Shown piece by piece: positions 16,750 through 25,210 of a DNA stretch of 64,000 nucleotides (within the stretch, counting starts at the first letter, position 1; each line of letters starts with the position of its first letter). The stretch covers positions 58,514-122,513 of the forward strand of contig CAMCYS010000002.1 in NCBI GenBank assembly GCA_945885625.1, read 5' to 3'. The translations under genes were made by a program, and so were the position numbers. The DNA comes from Bifidobacterium breve (lineage in GTDB: Bacteria > Actinomycetota > Actinomycetes > Nanopelagicales > Nanopelagicaceae). A model generated the notes under the pieces. That model saw nothing but the letters and a program-made list of their open reading frames with translations. It was not told the origin of the DNA and did not search any database.

Positions 16750-18260
16750 AGCTCTACCCCATCGCGCAACGCATAAGCCTGTTTCACATCATTTAGTGTT
16801 GCAGTTTCATGTCGATGTAAATCTGCTAGCGTCCAAGCGGTCCGAATTACTTTATGTAGACCACGCGCGGTAATAGTTTCGCGATCTAATTCATCATGTA
16901 GGAAATTCATGGCCGCTCTCTCTGGTTGGTAAGTAGTGCGAAGCGCACGTGCTGGGATCTGACTATTTAGTTTCCAGCTCTCGCCAGCAAAACGTTTACC
17001 AGCGATTTCACGGGCAGCAATTACTCGAGCTCGAATCACGGCGCTTGACTCTCCTAGTTCGTTCTGGGCCATTTCAATCCGACTTACTGGATCGACAATT
17101 ACTCGTAGATCAATGCGATCGAGTAGCGGCCCCGATAACTTTCCTAAGTAACGTCGCACTTGTTGCGAGGTACAAGTGCAGTTGCGGCCGCGACCCGAAA
17201 ATTTGCCACATGGGCAGGGATTCGCCGCTAGAACAAGTAAGAACTGCGCCGGAAAAGTTAGGTTTCCAATACTGCGAGCTATCGTGATTTCGCCAGACTC
17301 CAACGGTTGGCGCAAAGAATCCAAAATGCCAGGGCCGCATTCGGGTGCCTCATCAATAAAAAGCACACCATTATGCGCAAGTGAAGAAGCTCCTGGTCTA
17401 ATTACATGTGCGCCACCACCGACCATTGCTACACGAGTTGTGGTGTGATGCGGTGCAACGAATGGCGCTAACAGTGATTGCGGTAGACGATTTCCTAAAG
17501 TGCCAGCAATGGAATGCACGGCGGTAACTTCGAGAGCTTGCGCAATTGATAATTTGGGCAAGATCGTAGGTAAGCGTTGCGCGATCATAGTTTTTCCGGC
17601 ACCTGGTGGTCCAGTTAAAAGTAAGTGATGTCCACCGGTTGCGGCAATCTCGGCAGCTAACCGCGCACGCGGTTGCCCTGCTACATCAGCAAAATCTAGT
17701 AACCCTTCATCACTTTCGTACTGCAGATCAAGTGGCTCGGCTTCAGCTCGTTCGCCAGTACGCAACCAACGTAAAACTTCCGCCAAAGTAGATATCGGAA
17801 TTATCTCGAGATCAACCATTAACTTTGCTTCAGCCAGGTTAGCCGCTGGAACAACTGCGCGAGTAATGCCTGCCTTTGCCGCTGCCAATAGCGCCGGAAG
17901 CGCCCCGCGCACACTGCGGACTTTGCCATCAAGTGAAAGCTCGCCTAAGAAAACAGTATCTTCGCAATTTGGCAAAGTTTGATTAGCAATTAGCAGCGCA
18001 ACGGCAATTGCTAAATCAAAACTTGGTCCACTCTTAGGTAACCAGGCCGGTGAAAGCGAAACCGTAACTTTGCGATTCGGCCAAAGTTCATTGCTATTAG
18101 TTAGCGCAGATCTAACTCGGTCACGTGATTCGGAAAGTGCTGCATCTGGTAGGCCCAACAAAGTGTACGAAGGCAAGCCATCGGCGATATCAACTTCGAC
18201 CGTAACTAAGTTTCCGGCTAATCCCTGCAGACCAACTCCGAAAGTCATTCCCAGTGACAT
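16746..18260 (-). CDS. comM: ComM/YifB family Mg-chelatase-like AAA+ helicase
   Basis: AAA+ protein of 504 aa that in Vibrio promotes branch migration during natural transformation. The N-terminal Lon-like domain spans about residues 1-170. The chelatase AAA+ core has Walker A GPPGAGKTMIAQRLP and Walker B VLFIDEAPE. A cysteine cluster follows (PCPCGKFSGRGRNCTC), and the C-terminal domain contains RTAWTLADL. It starts 13 bases after yraN ends, and its TGA overlaps the dprA start. This gene order is shared by many actinobacteria. Confidence 0.94.
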   Translation of the reverse strand: MSLGMTFGVGLQGLAGNLVTVEVDIADGLPSYTLLGLPDAALSESRDRVRSALTNSNELWPNRKVTVSLSPAWLPKSGPSFDLAIAVALLIANQTLPNCEDTVFLGELSLDGKVRSVRGALPALLAAAKAGITRAVVPAANLAEAKLMVDLEIIPISTLAEVLRWLRTGERAEAEPLDLQYESDEGLLDFADVAGQPRARLAAEIAATGGHHLLLTGPPGAGKTMIAQRLPTILPKLSIAQALEVTAVHSIAGTLGNRLPQSLLAPFVAPHHTTTRVAMVGGGAHVIRPGASSLAHNGVLFIDEAPECGPGILDSLRQPLESGEITIARSIGNLTFPAQFLLVLAANPCPCGKFSGRGRNCTCTSQQVRRYLGKLSGPLLDRIDLRVIVDPVSRIEMAQNELGESSAVIRARVIAAREIAGKRFAGESWKLNSQIPARALRTTYQPERAAMNFLHDELDRETITARGLHKVIRTAWTLADLHRHETATLNDVKQAYALRDGVEL

Positions 18261-18273
18261 TAAAGATCACAGG

Positions 18274-18651
18274 TCATAGAACGTTTGCGCGTAATTCAAT
18301 AGTGTGCGAACCGTCGCTTGAAATCAAAACGGCAATCGCATCAATCTGATAATCGCACCCCAACGCCCCATTGGTAGCTAACCATGCCAGCGCTAACCGC
18401 TGAATTCGGTGAGCTTTCGCGCTATCGATTGCTTCAAGCGGATGACCGAATGCGCTCGAAGAACGAGTTTTAACTTCGATCATATGAATTAGCCCGTTGT
18501 GATCTAAGGTGACTAAATCAAGTTCACCCTCACGGATTCGCCAGTTGCGCGCCAGTATTTCATCGCCACGTTTGAGCAGAAATTGCGCAGCATGTTCTTC
18601 GCCAACTGCGCCGGTGCTGATATTTAGACTTTTCTTCTTAACTGTTTTCAT
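18274..18651 (-). CDS. yraN: YraN family (UPF0102) nuclease-fold protein
   Basis: Small PD-(D/E)xK endonuclease-fold protein of unknown in vivo role, conserved beside dprA/comM. I start it at ATG 18651, giving 125 aa, the usual length. The frame extends upstream to a TTG at 18699, but the additional 16 residues have no family match. Core motif: G..GE..A..L, ILARNWRIREGELDLV (Glu/Asp pair), then MIEVKTRSS (the E-x-K). It lies 75 bases downstream of rnhB. The DUF2469 gene commonly found between rnhB and yraN in actinobacteria is absent. Confidence 0.88.
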   Translation of the reverse strand: MKTVKKKSLNISTGAVGEEHAAQFLLKRGDEILARNWRIREGELDLVTLDHNGLIHMIEVKTRSSSAFGHPLEAIDSAKAHRIQRLALAWLATNGALGCDYQIDAIAVLISSDGSHTIELRANVL

Positions 18652-18726
18652 AAAGCGAGAGGCTAGGCAGCGACCCCGACTTAATTGCCGATCACACAAA
18701 CCCTTGTGTTCGAATGAGAGCTGTGG

Positions 18727-19332
18727 TTATTTAAGTAGCGCCGCCACATTAGCAAAAGAGCGTCGATGTTCTATGCACGGGCCATTTGCAGATAGCAATT
18801 GACTATGGCTGGCAGTGATATAGCCCTTGTGTCCAGCAAAACCATAAGCCGGATACTTCTCATCGAGTTGGCGCATGATGCGATCTCGATAAACCTTAGC
18901 CAGAATTGAAGCAGCGCTTATTGTGTGAACGACTTGATCGCCTTTCCAGACCGCTAAGTTTGGTAGCGCTAAACCGGCAATTGCGTAGCCATCGGTTAAG
19001 ACGTATGCCGGTGAAACTTTAAGAGCTTGCACGGCTCGACGCATGCCATCGAGATTAGCTGCATGAACGCCACGTGAATCAACTTCGGCTGCTGGGATTT
19101 CAATAATGCTGTAAGCAATGCTGTGTTCGATTACTAAATCAAATAGTACTTCTCGTTTACTCTCTTTGATCTCTTTAGAATCACGCACTGGCGCTAGATC
19201 TGGATGAAAGGGATCTTTCAAGATTACTGCTGCCACTACTAATGGCCCAGCGCATGCGCCACGACCAGCTTCATCAACCCCCGCAATCGGTGAAATGCCA
19301 GCTTCAATCAATAGCTGTTCAATCACCTTCAT
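18727..19332 (-). CDS. rnhB: Ribonuclease HII
   Basis: Removes ribonucleotides misincorporated in DNA. In this 201-aa protein the catalytic Asp-Glu pair lies in GVDEAGRGACAGP, with further acidic residues in VLTDGYAI and the AKVYRDRIM segment. Its ATG lies two bases after the lepB stop, so translation is probably coupled. Length and motif order are standard. Confidence 0.94.
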   Translation of the reverse strand: MKVIEQLLIEAGISPIAGVDEAGRGACAGPLVVAAVILKDPFHPDLAPVRDSKEIKESKREVLFDLVIEHSIAYSIIEIPAAEVDSRGVHAANLDGMRRAVQALKVSPAYVLTDGYAIAGLALPNLAVWKGDQVVHTISAASILAKVYRDRIMRQLDEKYPAYGFAGHKGYITASHSQLLSANGPCIEHRRSFANVAALLK

Positions 19333-19334
19333 TT

Positions 19335-20018
19335 TTACTTCTTAGTTTTAGTTTTTACTTCGGGCTGATTTAACGCATCAACATTTGGCACCAAAGACAA
19401 ATTCTTTATTGGCCAGATGACTGCAAGGACGCGACCAGTAACTCGATCTACTGGTACAAAACCCTTATTTATATCATCTTGGTGAAAACGAGAATCACTG
19501 CTTGCGCCACGGTGATCGCCCATTACCCAGAGTTTGCCTTTGGGTACAGTTACATCAAAGTTCGTATCACTTGGAACATTGCCCGCAAAAACGTATGGCT
19601 CCTTCATTTCTTTGCCATTGACTGTGATTTTTCCAGTATTGGTACAGCAAATTACCCGATCGCCAGCTACCCCAACAACCCGCTTAACTAAGTACTGTTT
19701 AGCTGGGTTTGGTAACACACCAACTGCAACTAGGGCAGACTTTAATTTTGCAATTACAAATGGAGAGTCACCTAAATCTGCAGCCGGCAACCAATTATCT
19801 GGATCTCGGAAAACGACTACATCGCCACGGTTAATATCATTTGCGATAAATGGAATGCGATTTACTGCAACACGATCATCGATTTGAAGTGTGTTCTCCA
19901 TCGAACCAGATGGAATGTAGAAAAACTGAACTACGAAAGTCTTAATGAAAAGTGATACGACTAGTGCAACAACAACTAAAACGGGAAATTCTTGTAAGAA
20001 GGTCCGCTTGCGTCTCAT
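19335..20018 (-). CDS. lepB: Signal peptidase I
   Basis: Membrane serine protease that removes Sec/Tat signal peptides, relevant to the several AxA-type secreted proteins encoded in this window. At 227 aa it has one N-terminal transmembrane segment (about residues 10-32), catalytic Ser in PSGSMENTL, general-base Lys in YLVKRVVGVAGD, and the GDHRGASSDSR box. The Lys-rich C-terminus (KTKTKK) is a local extension. It is sandwiched between rplS (28 bases upstream) and rnhB. Confidence 0.95.
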   Translation of the reverse strand: MRRKRTFLQEFPVLVVVALVVSLFIKTFVVQFFYIPSGSMENTLQIDDRVAVNRIPFIANDINRGDVVVFRDPDNWLPAADLGDSPFVIAKLKSALVAVGVLPNPAKQYLVKRVVGVAGDRVICCTNTGKITVNGKEMKEPYVFAGNVPSDTNFDVTVPKGKLWVMGDHRGASSDSRFHQDDINKGFVPVDRVTGRVLAVIWPIKNLSLVPNVDALNQPEVKTKTKK

Positions 20019-20046
20019 CTGCGGAAACCGCGTTTTACTTTAGAAG

Positions 20047-20562
20047 TTATTCGGCTGGTTTGGTTTCAGTTTCAACAACTTCTTCGGTTGTTGTAACTTC
20101 AGCTGGTGTCTCAACTACTGCTTCCGTTACGGTTTCAATAACCACCTCGGGAGCCACAACTTCAGCCACGGGCTCGGACACTGGAGTTGAAAGAATTCCA
20201 TCGCCGTAACCTTCAACGCCATCGCGCTTTTCGCGAATCTTGGCAGCCTTACCGCGTAAATCGCGCAAGTAGTAAAGCTTGGCGCGACGTACATCGCCCT
20301 TCTTTACTAGTTCGATCTTTTCAATAACTGGGGTATGTACTGGGAAAGTACGCTCAACACCAACTCCATAAGAAACCTTGCGGATGGTGAAAGTTTCGCG
20401 AACGCCATCGCCTTGGCGACGGATCACGATTCCCTGGAAGACCTGAAGACGGCTCTTGTTACCTTCGATAACGCGGACCGAAATCTTGAGCTCATCGCCG
20501 GCACGGAATTGCGGGATGTCTTTGCGCAGGGATGCTGCATCAACGGCGTCAAGAATCTTCAT
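20047..20562 (-). CDS. rplS: Ribosomal protein L19 with acidic C-terminal tail
   Basis: 50S protein at the 30S interface. Residues 1 to about 115 form the normal L19 ([52 protein letters not shown]). A further 55 residues rich in Glu, Val and Thr follow, bringing the length to 171 aa. AGAGGA is placed well before ATG 20562. Upstream on the minus strand TTTACG and CAAGAT, 19 bases apart, may be the operon promoter, but the match is weak. First gene of the rplS-to-era run. Confidence 0.95.
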   Translation of the reverse strand: MKILDAVDAASLRKDIPQFRAGDELKISVRVIEGNKSRLQVFQGIVIRRQGDGVRETFTIRKVSYGVGVERTFPVHTPVIEKIELVKKGDVRRAKLYYLRDLRGKAAKIREKRDGVEGYGDGILSTPVSEPVAEVVAPEVVIETVTEAVVETPAEVTTTEEVVETETKPAE

Positions 20563-20664
20563 TTTGGTCCTCTTTATCTAGATCTAGTCGCGGCTTAAAT
20601 AACCACGGCAGACTGCGTATCTTGCCACAGGTCATCGCCTTAGCGTAAATCGAGCGTGAGCAGG

Positions 20665-21426
20665 CTATTGGGCCAGCCGGAACGAGAGCGTGGCATGCAA
20701 GGCAGGAGCAGCAGCAATCGTGGTGCCCCCGATGGTGGTGACCTTAGCGCCCGCCTCAGTTGCGATCAGGCCACCTGCTGCCAGATCCCATTCTTGGAGG
20801 CCTTTTTCAAAGTAGCCATCGAGAGCACCCATGGCCACAAAGCAAAGATCTACGGCAGCTGCGCCATTTCGGCGGATATCGCGAATTCGACTGAGTAACT
20901 CGGAAAGTTGGGCTAACTGGGCTGGCCGAGCATCGACATCGTAGGCAAATCCGGTTCCGACTAGCGCTCGGTTAAGTTCAACTTCTTCGTTACAAGCAAT
21001 TGCCTGGCCATTTAGAAAAGCGCCGCCGCCTCGGCTGGCCGACCAGGTCGAGTTAATTGTGGGCGCCACGACAACACCAACTACAACGCCATCAGAATCT
21101 TTTGCCGCAATGCTCACATTCCAACCAGGCAACCCATATAAATAATTAACTGTGCCATCGAGCGGATCAATTACCCAAGTAATTCCTGATTGTGAGGTTC
21201 GCTGCGAACCTTCTTCGCCAATAATGCCATCGCCTGGGCGAGCTTTTAGAATTTCGGAAACGATGTGGTTTTCGCTCTGCGAATCCATCTGAGTGACCAC
21301 ATCAATTGCCGTCGATTTCGAAGTAACTTCAAATGCCGCTGGTCGCTTTTGTAGTAATTCGCCCGCTTCACGCCCTACCCGTTTAGCTAACTCGAGAAGT
21401 TCCGCCATCAACGTTGCATCAGTCAT
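20665..21426 (-). CDS. Inositol monophosphatase family protein
   Basis: Mg-dependent sugar/inositol phosphatase of 253 aa. It shows the metal-site motifs GEEGS, WVIDPLDGTVNY and the C-terminal EWDLAAGGLIATEAG. Family members dephosphorylate inositol 1-phosphate, histidinol phosphate or other substrates, and sequence alone does not choose among them. Leaderless promoter: TAGAAT at 21433-21438 (minus strand), six bases, ATG. It is divergent from sepH with 64 bases between starts. Confidence 0.92.
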   Translation of the reverse strand: MTDATLMAELLELAKRVGREAGELLQKRPAAFEVTSKSTAIDVVTQMDSQSENHIVSEILKARPGDGIIGEEGSQRTSQSGITWVIDPLDGTVNYLYGLPGWNVSIAAKDSDGVVVGVVVAPTINSTWSASRGGGAFLNGQAIACNEEVELNRALVGTGFAYDVDARPAQLAQLSELLSRIRDIRRNGAAAVDLCFVAMGALDGYFEKGLQEWDLAAGGLIATEAGAKVTTIGGTTIAAAPALHATLSFRLAQ

Positions 21427-21490
21427 TTCCCAATTCTACTCACCTGAAATCCCGCTAATGTCACGGCTCATCGGTTAGGCTCTGAAAACT

Positions 21491-22267
21491 ATGAGCGAAC
21501 TGCGCGTGAACGGCAAGTCTGAAGATGGCCTATATCTCTCTCTGCTAGATAGCGATGGCAAGGAATTCAGCGTTCGAATTAGTGACACTCTGCGCTCTAC
21601 GGTTAATCAACCGCGATTGATCTCAGTTCAAGATGAAGAAGCTGCGCCAATTTCGGTAAAGGAAATTCAACGTCGTCTGCGTACTGGCGAATCACCGGAA
21701 TCAATTGCCCGAGATGGCAACATCACGGTCGAAAAAGTTGAACGCTTTAGCGGACCAATTCTGCAGGAACGTCAATTTATTGTTGATCAAGTTGCCACAG
21801 TCATTGTGCGCAAAGAACCCGGTCGCGAACCAGTTAATTTCGGTGATGCAATTGTTCTGCGCCTTGCACCACGCGGTGTTGATATTACGCAGATCAATTA
21901 CAACTGCTGGCGAATTGAAACTGGCATCTGGATTATTCAGGTTTCTTACCCAACTTCTGATGGTCATGGCACTGGACAGTGGGAATATGATCCAACTCGT
22001 CGCGCAATAAACGCACTCGATGACAATGCGCGCTGGTTACTTGGCGAAGAAACTCCCGCCCCGCGTGCCCCGCTCGAGCCAGGTTTGATTTACACCGAGC
22101 AAGTCGATCGCTCTTCGCGCGCAACTGAACCAGTGCGTGAAACACCACGCTTGGTTTCAATTCGGACAGATGCTGATTCAGAATCAGCTAAAGATGGTGT
22201 GCAAGGTCGCGCCAAGGTGCCAAGTTGGGATGAAATTATGTTTGGCCAGAAGAAAGATGAAGATTAA
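21491..22267 (+). CDS. sepH: Septation protein SepH
   Basis: Actinobacterial cell-division protein (DUF3071 family) that binds FtsZ and promotes its assembly in Streptomyces and mycobacteria. Within its 258 aa, the N-terminal domain contains a helix-turn-helix-like stretch (ISVKEIQRRLRTGESPESIA, about residues 55-75). A basic/proline-rich linker covers about 185-240, and the conserved C-terminal SWDEIMFG motif is retained. The linker is shorter than in Streptomyces. TAGGCT lies nine bases before the ATG, a near fit to the leaderless spacing. It overlaps the convergent phosphodiesterase gene by four bases. Confidence 0.92.
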   Translation: MSELRVNGKSEDGLYLSLLDSDGKEFSVRISDTLRSTVNQPRLISVQDEEAAPISVKEIQRRLRTGESPESIARDGNITVEKVERFSGPILQERQFIVDQVATVIVRKEPGREPVNFGDAIVLRLAPRGVDITQINYNCWRIETGIWIIQVSYPTSDGHGTGQWEYDPTRRAINALDDNARWLLGEETPAPRAPLEPGLIYTEQVDRSSRATEPVRETPRLVSIRTDADSESAKDGVQGRAKVPSWDEIMFGQKKDED

Positions 22268-23370
22268 CTAATCGTCTTTTGCAGTAGTGGCACGTAATTT
22301 TCGATCTCAGTAAGTGCGCCATGGTGGCCAACCATTGAGCCTTCTAAACTTTCGCGTTCGGCCTCAATTAATATCAGGCCGCCTTTAGCGATCGCAATAA
22401 TTTCACCCATACGATCGAAAGTATCTGCACTTGGATTAGGACCAAATAAACCAGCAGTAAGTGCGTCTTCGCGAGTATAGATATCGGCGCGATTACCCAA
22501 GAATTCTTCCCAGCGCGATTTAACTTCGGCTCGTGCAGAAGGTGAATCAAGTGTCTCATCAAGATATAGGTGGCGGGCACGAGGCTCCCCGGCAATCGTG
22601 GCAATGCCAGTTAGTAATTGATTCTCCCGGCCCATCACAATTTTCTCAGTGACATTAACCATGCCATGGTCAGCAGTTAGCCAAATTCGAGTGCCTTTGG
22701 GTAATTCGATCATCAATTGCTTAGCCATATGATCAAGCATCGTAAGAGCTGCCAACCATTTATCTGAACCAACGCCATCGCTATGGCCAGCCGAGTCAAG
22801 ATCATTCATGTAGAGATAAACCAGTGCTGGAGATTTAGTCAAAGCTAATTTAGTTTGGGCAACTAAGTCGTCAACTAGATTCGCTCCACGATAAGTCGCA
22901 CCACGAAATACCGCTTGCGTGAACCCAGTGTTCTCGTAACGCTTTGCTGCCACATGTGAAACATTTACGCCGGCGGCAGTTGCTCGTTCAAATAAAGTTG
23001 GCACTGGTTGCCAATAAGTTGGATCAACCCGATCATCCCACTTCAAAGCATTTAAAATTCGGCCATTGCTACGTGGTACCCGCACGGTGTACCCCAACAT
23101 TCCATGCGCTCCTGGCAAAGTTCCGGTAGTAAGTGTTGCCAGTGAGGTAGCAGTAGTTGTAGGAAAGGCAGTTTGCACTCGCCCACTTCGAATAAAAGTC
23201 GAAAGCGTTGGAATGTATTCGGCGTAGATATCTATTACTTCATCGCCTAAGCCATCAATTAAGAAAAGAACTTCGCGGCCACTTGGTGACTCACCAGCAG
23301 CTATTTCATCGTGTACATCTGATACGCCAAGACCCGCAACTATTGCCGACAAGATTTGGTGAAGATGCAT
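22264..23370 (-). CDS. Alkaline phosphatase superfamily phosphodiesterase
   Basis: Type I phosphodiesterase/nucleotide pyrophosphatase-like protein of 368 aa. Metal-site motifs are FLIDGLGDE at the N-terminus, the threonine nucleophile region FPTTTATSLATLTTG, YMNDLDSAGHSDG, TADHGMVN and VGHHGALT. There is no signal peptide, so it is probably cytoplasmic. Leaderless promoter: TAACCT at 23377-23382 (minus strand), six bases, ATG, overlapping the psuG -10. The physiological substrate is unknown. A nucleotide or nucleotide-sugar phosphodiester would fit its shared control region with pseudouridine catabolism. Confidence 0.9.
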   Translation of the reverse strand: MHLHQILSAIVAGLGVSDVHDEIAAGESPSGREVLFLIDGLGDEVIDIYAEYIPTLSTFIRSGRVQTAFPTTTATSLATLTTGTLPGAHGMLGYTVRVPRSNGRILNALKWDDRVDPTYWQPVPTLFERATAAGVNVSHVAAKRYENTGFTQAVFRGATYRGANLVDDLVAQTKLALTKSPALVYLYMNDLDSAGHSDGVGSDKWLAALTMLDHMAKQLMIELPKGTRIWLTADHGMVNVTEKIVMGRENQLLTGIATIAGEPRARHLYLDETLDSPSARAEVKSRWEEFLGNRADIYTREDALTAGLFGPNPSADTFDRMGEIIAIAKGGLILIEAERESLEGSMVGHHGALTEIENYVPLLQKTIS

Positions 23371-23374
23371 GCGT

Positions 23375-23382
23375 TAAGGTTA
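23375..23382. promoter_or_regulatory. Overlapping divergent -10 elements (phosphodiesterase/psuG)
   Basis: Only 16 bases separate the two start codons. TAAGGT (23375-23380, plus) is six bases before the psuG ATG and TAACCT (23377-23382, minus) is six bases before the phosphodiesterase ATG. They share four bases, so the two promoters should exclude each other. Confidence 0.6.
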
Positions 23383-23386
23383 GGGC

Positions 23387-24289
23387 ATGAAATCCGCACT
23401 TGTCTTTTCGCCTGAGGTCGCAGCGGCGCTAGCGAGTAATTCGCCAATAGTTGCCCTCGAATCAACGATTATCAGCCACGGATTGCCACGTCCATCTAAT
23501 TTGAATGTGGCCCGCGAAGTCGAAGCAATAGTGCGCGAACATGGTGCCACTCCCGCAACAATTGCGATTCTAGATGGCGTGGTTCATATTGGTTTAACTG
23601 ATGATCAACTGGTCGCAATCGCAAACCGCGTTGACATCAGCAAAGCATCCAGCCGCGATCTAGCTGTTTTGGTTGCTAGCCAGAAGTCTGCCGCCACCAC
23701 TGTTGCGGCGACTGCTCACTTAGCCGCACAAGCTGGAATCAAAGTTTTCGCAACTGGCGGTCTAGGTGGCGTTCATCGTGGCGCTAATGAATCATTCGAT
23801 GAATCAGCTGACTTAACCGCGCTCTCAACGTTAGATATCACGGTGATTTGTGCCGGCGTTAAATCAATTCTTGATGTTGGCGCAACTCTTGAACGTCTTG
23901 AGACTCTGGCCATTGGCTTAGTTGGGTACCAAACAAATGCTTTCCCTGGTTTCTATCTAACTGATTCGGGTTTCACAACTGAGCACCGCGTTGATTCAGC
24001 TGCCGAGATTGCAGCAGTTATCAAAGCACGTGAATTAGTCGGCACAAATAACGCAGCTTTGTTAGTTGCTAACCCAGTTGTTAAAGAGATGAACCGAGCT
24101 AAGCATGATCAAATTTTGGCTACTGGTTTAGCAAAAGCAGAGGCTGCCCATATAACTGGTAAAGATGTCACGCCTTTCTTACTTGAGCATTTCCACACCA
24201 CTTCCAAAGGTGAATCGCTTTCAGTTAATATTGAAATCATTAAATCAAATAGCGCACTTGCTGCCGATATCGCCGTTGCCAGTAACTAA
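23387..24289 (+). CDS. psuG: Pseudouridine-5'-phosphate glycosidase
   Basis: Cleaves the C-glycosidic bond of pseudouridine 5'-phosphate to uracil and ribose 5-phosphate. The 300-aa protein has the family start VALESTIISHGLPRPSNL, DGVVHIG, KASSRDLA with the catalytic lysine region, FATGGLGGVHRGA and GYQTNAFPGFY. It begins as a leaderless message (see the overlapping -10 pair). A PfkB kinase follows two bases after the stop, the usual psuG-psuK pairing. Confidence 0.95.
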   Translation: MKSALVFSPEVAAALASNSPIVALESTIISHGLPRPSNLNVAREVEAIVREHGATPATIAILDGVVHIGLTDDQLVAIANRVDISKASSRDLAVLVASQKSAATTVAATAHLAAQAGIKVFATGGLGGVHRGANESFDESADLTALSTLDITVICAGVKSILDVGATLERLETLAIGLVGYQTNAFPGFYLTDSGFTTEHRVDSAAEIAAVIKARELVGTNNAALLVANPVVKEMNRAKHDQILATGLAKAEAAHITGKDVTPFLLEHFHTTSKGESLSVNIEIIKSNSALAADIAVASN

Positions 24290-24291
24290 AT

Positions 24292-25185
24292 ATGTCGAAA
24301 ATACTCTGCATCGGTGAAGTTAACCTTGATGTAGTTGCCATTATTTCTAGCGATATCAACTACGGTAGCGACACTGCTGCCAAAGTATCTACTCATGGCG
24401 GTGGCGCAGGCGGCAATGTTGCTGCTTGGCTGCGTATCGCTGGTGCTCAAAGCCATATGTTGGCGCGCATTGGCAAAGATGCAGCCGGTGTTGCTGTGCG
24501 AAGTGAATTTGATCGGCTAGGTGTTACTTACTCTGAAATTGATGTTCATGGCGCACCAACCGGAATTGTCGTTGTCATCGTTGATAAAGATGGCGAACGC
24601 AGCATGTTTCCAGATAATGGCGCAAATAGCGGCTTAACTCTGGCGGACTTGCCTGAACTCGATACTTTTAACGCTGCCTATATTTCTGGGTACGCATTAC
24701 TTGACCCAAAGTCTCGCGCTGGAATTCTGCAGATGATCGGCAAAATAAAAGCAGCTGGCCTAAAAATTTACTTGGATCCTGCCACTGTTGGCGGAATGAC
24801 CGGTGTGCCAATCGCGGAAATTCGGGCTTGGATAAACCAAGTGCATTGTTTGCTACTAAATGAAGAAGAAGCAAAGTATTTATCATCTACAACTGATCTT
24901 GATTTAGCTATCACTGATTTGTTGCAGATCTGCCCCGCTGTCGTGGTCAAACGTGGATCACATGGAGTTATTGCCGCAAATCGTGGCTCTGAGCCAATTT
25001 CATTACCGGCAATCTCTGCTCAAGTAATTGATACCACTGGTGCTGGCGATAGTTTTGCTGCTGGATTTATCGCAGCCGACCAAGCCGGACTTGATTTCGC
25101 AGAATCACTAGGTGCTGCTCTTACCATCGCAGCGAAGTGTGTTGCAATCGTGGGGGCGCGCCCAGCCCTAGATGCGCAGGTTTAG
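24292..25185 (+). CDS. psuK: PfkB-family carbohydrate kinase, probable pseudouridine kinase
   Basis: Ribokinase-fold enzyme of 297 aa. N-terminal [11 protein letters not shown], the glycine-rich [13 protein letters not shown], and the C-terminal anion hole [13 protein letters not shown] with its catalytic Asp are present. Lying two bases downstream of psuG, it most likely phosphorylates pseudouridine to feed PsuG. PfkB specificity is poorly predicted by motif, so ribokinase or another nucleoside kinase is possible. The parC gene begins 25 bases after its stop. Confidence 0.85.
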   Translation: MSKILCIGEVNLDVVAIISSDINYGSDTAAKVSTHGGGAGGNVAAWLRIAGAQSHMLARIGKDAAGVAVRSEFDRLGVTYSEIDVHGAPTGIVVVIVDKDGERSMFPDNGANSGLTLADLPELDTFNAAYISGYALLDPKSRAGILQMIGKIKAAGLKIYLDPATVGGMTGVPIAEIRAWINQVHCLLLNEEEAKYLSSTTDLDLAITDLLQICPAVVVKRGSHGVIAANRGSEPISLPAISAQVIDTTGAGDSFAAGFIAADQAGLDFAESLGAALTIAAKCVAIVGARPALDAQV

Positions 25186-25210
25186 CCCAACTTATTGGCA
25201 GAATCACGCC

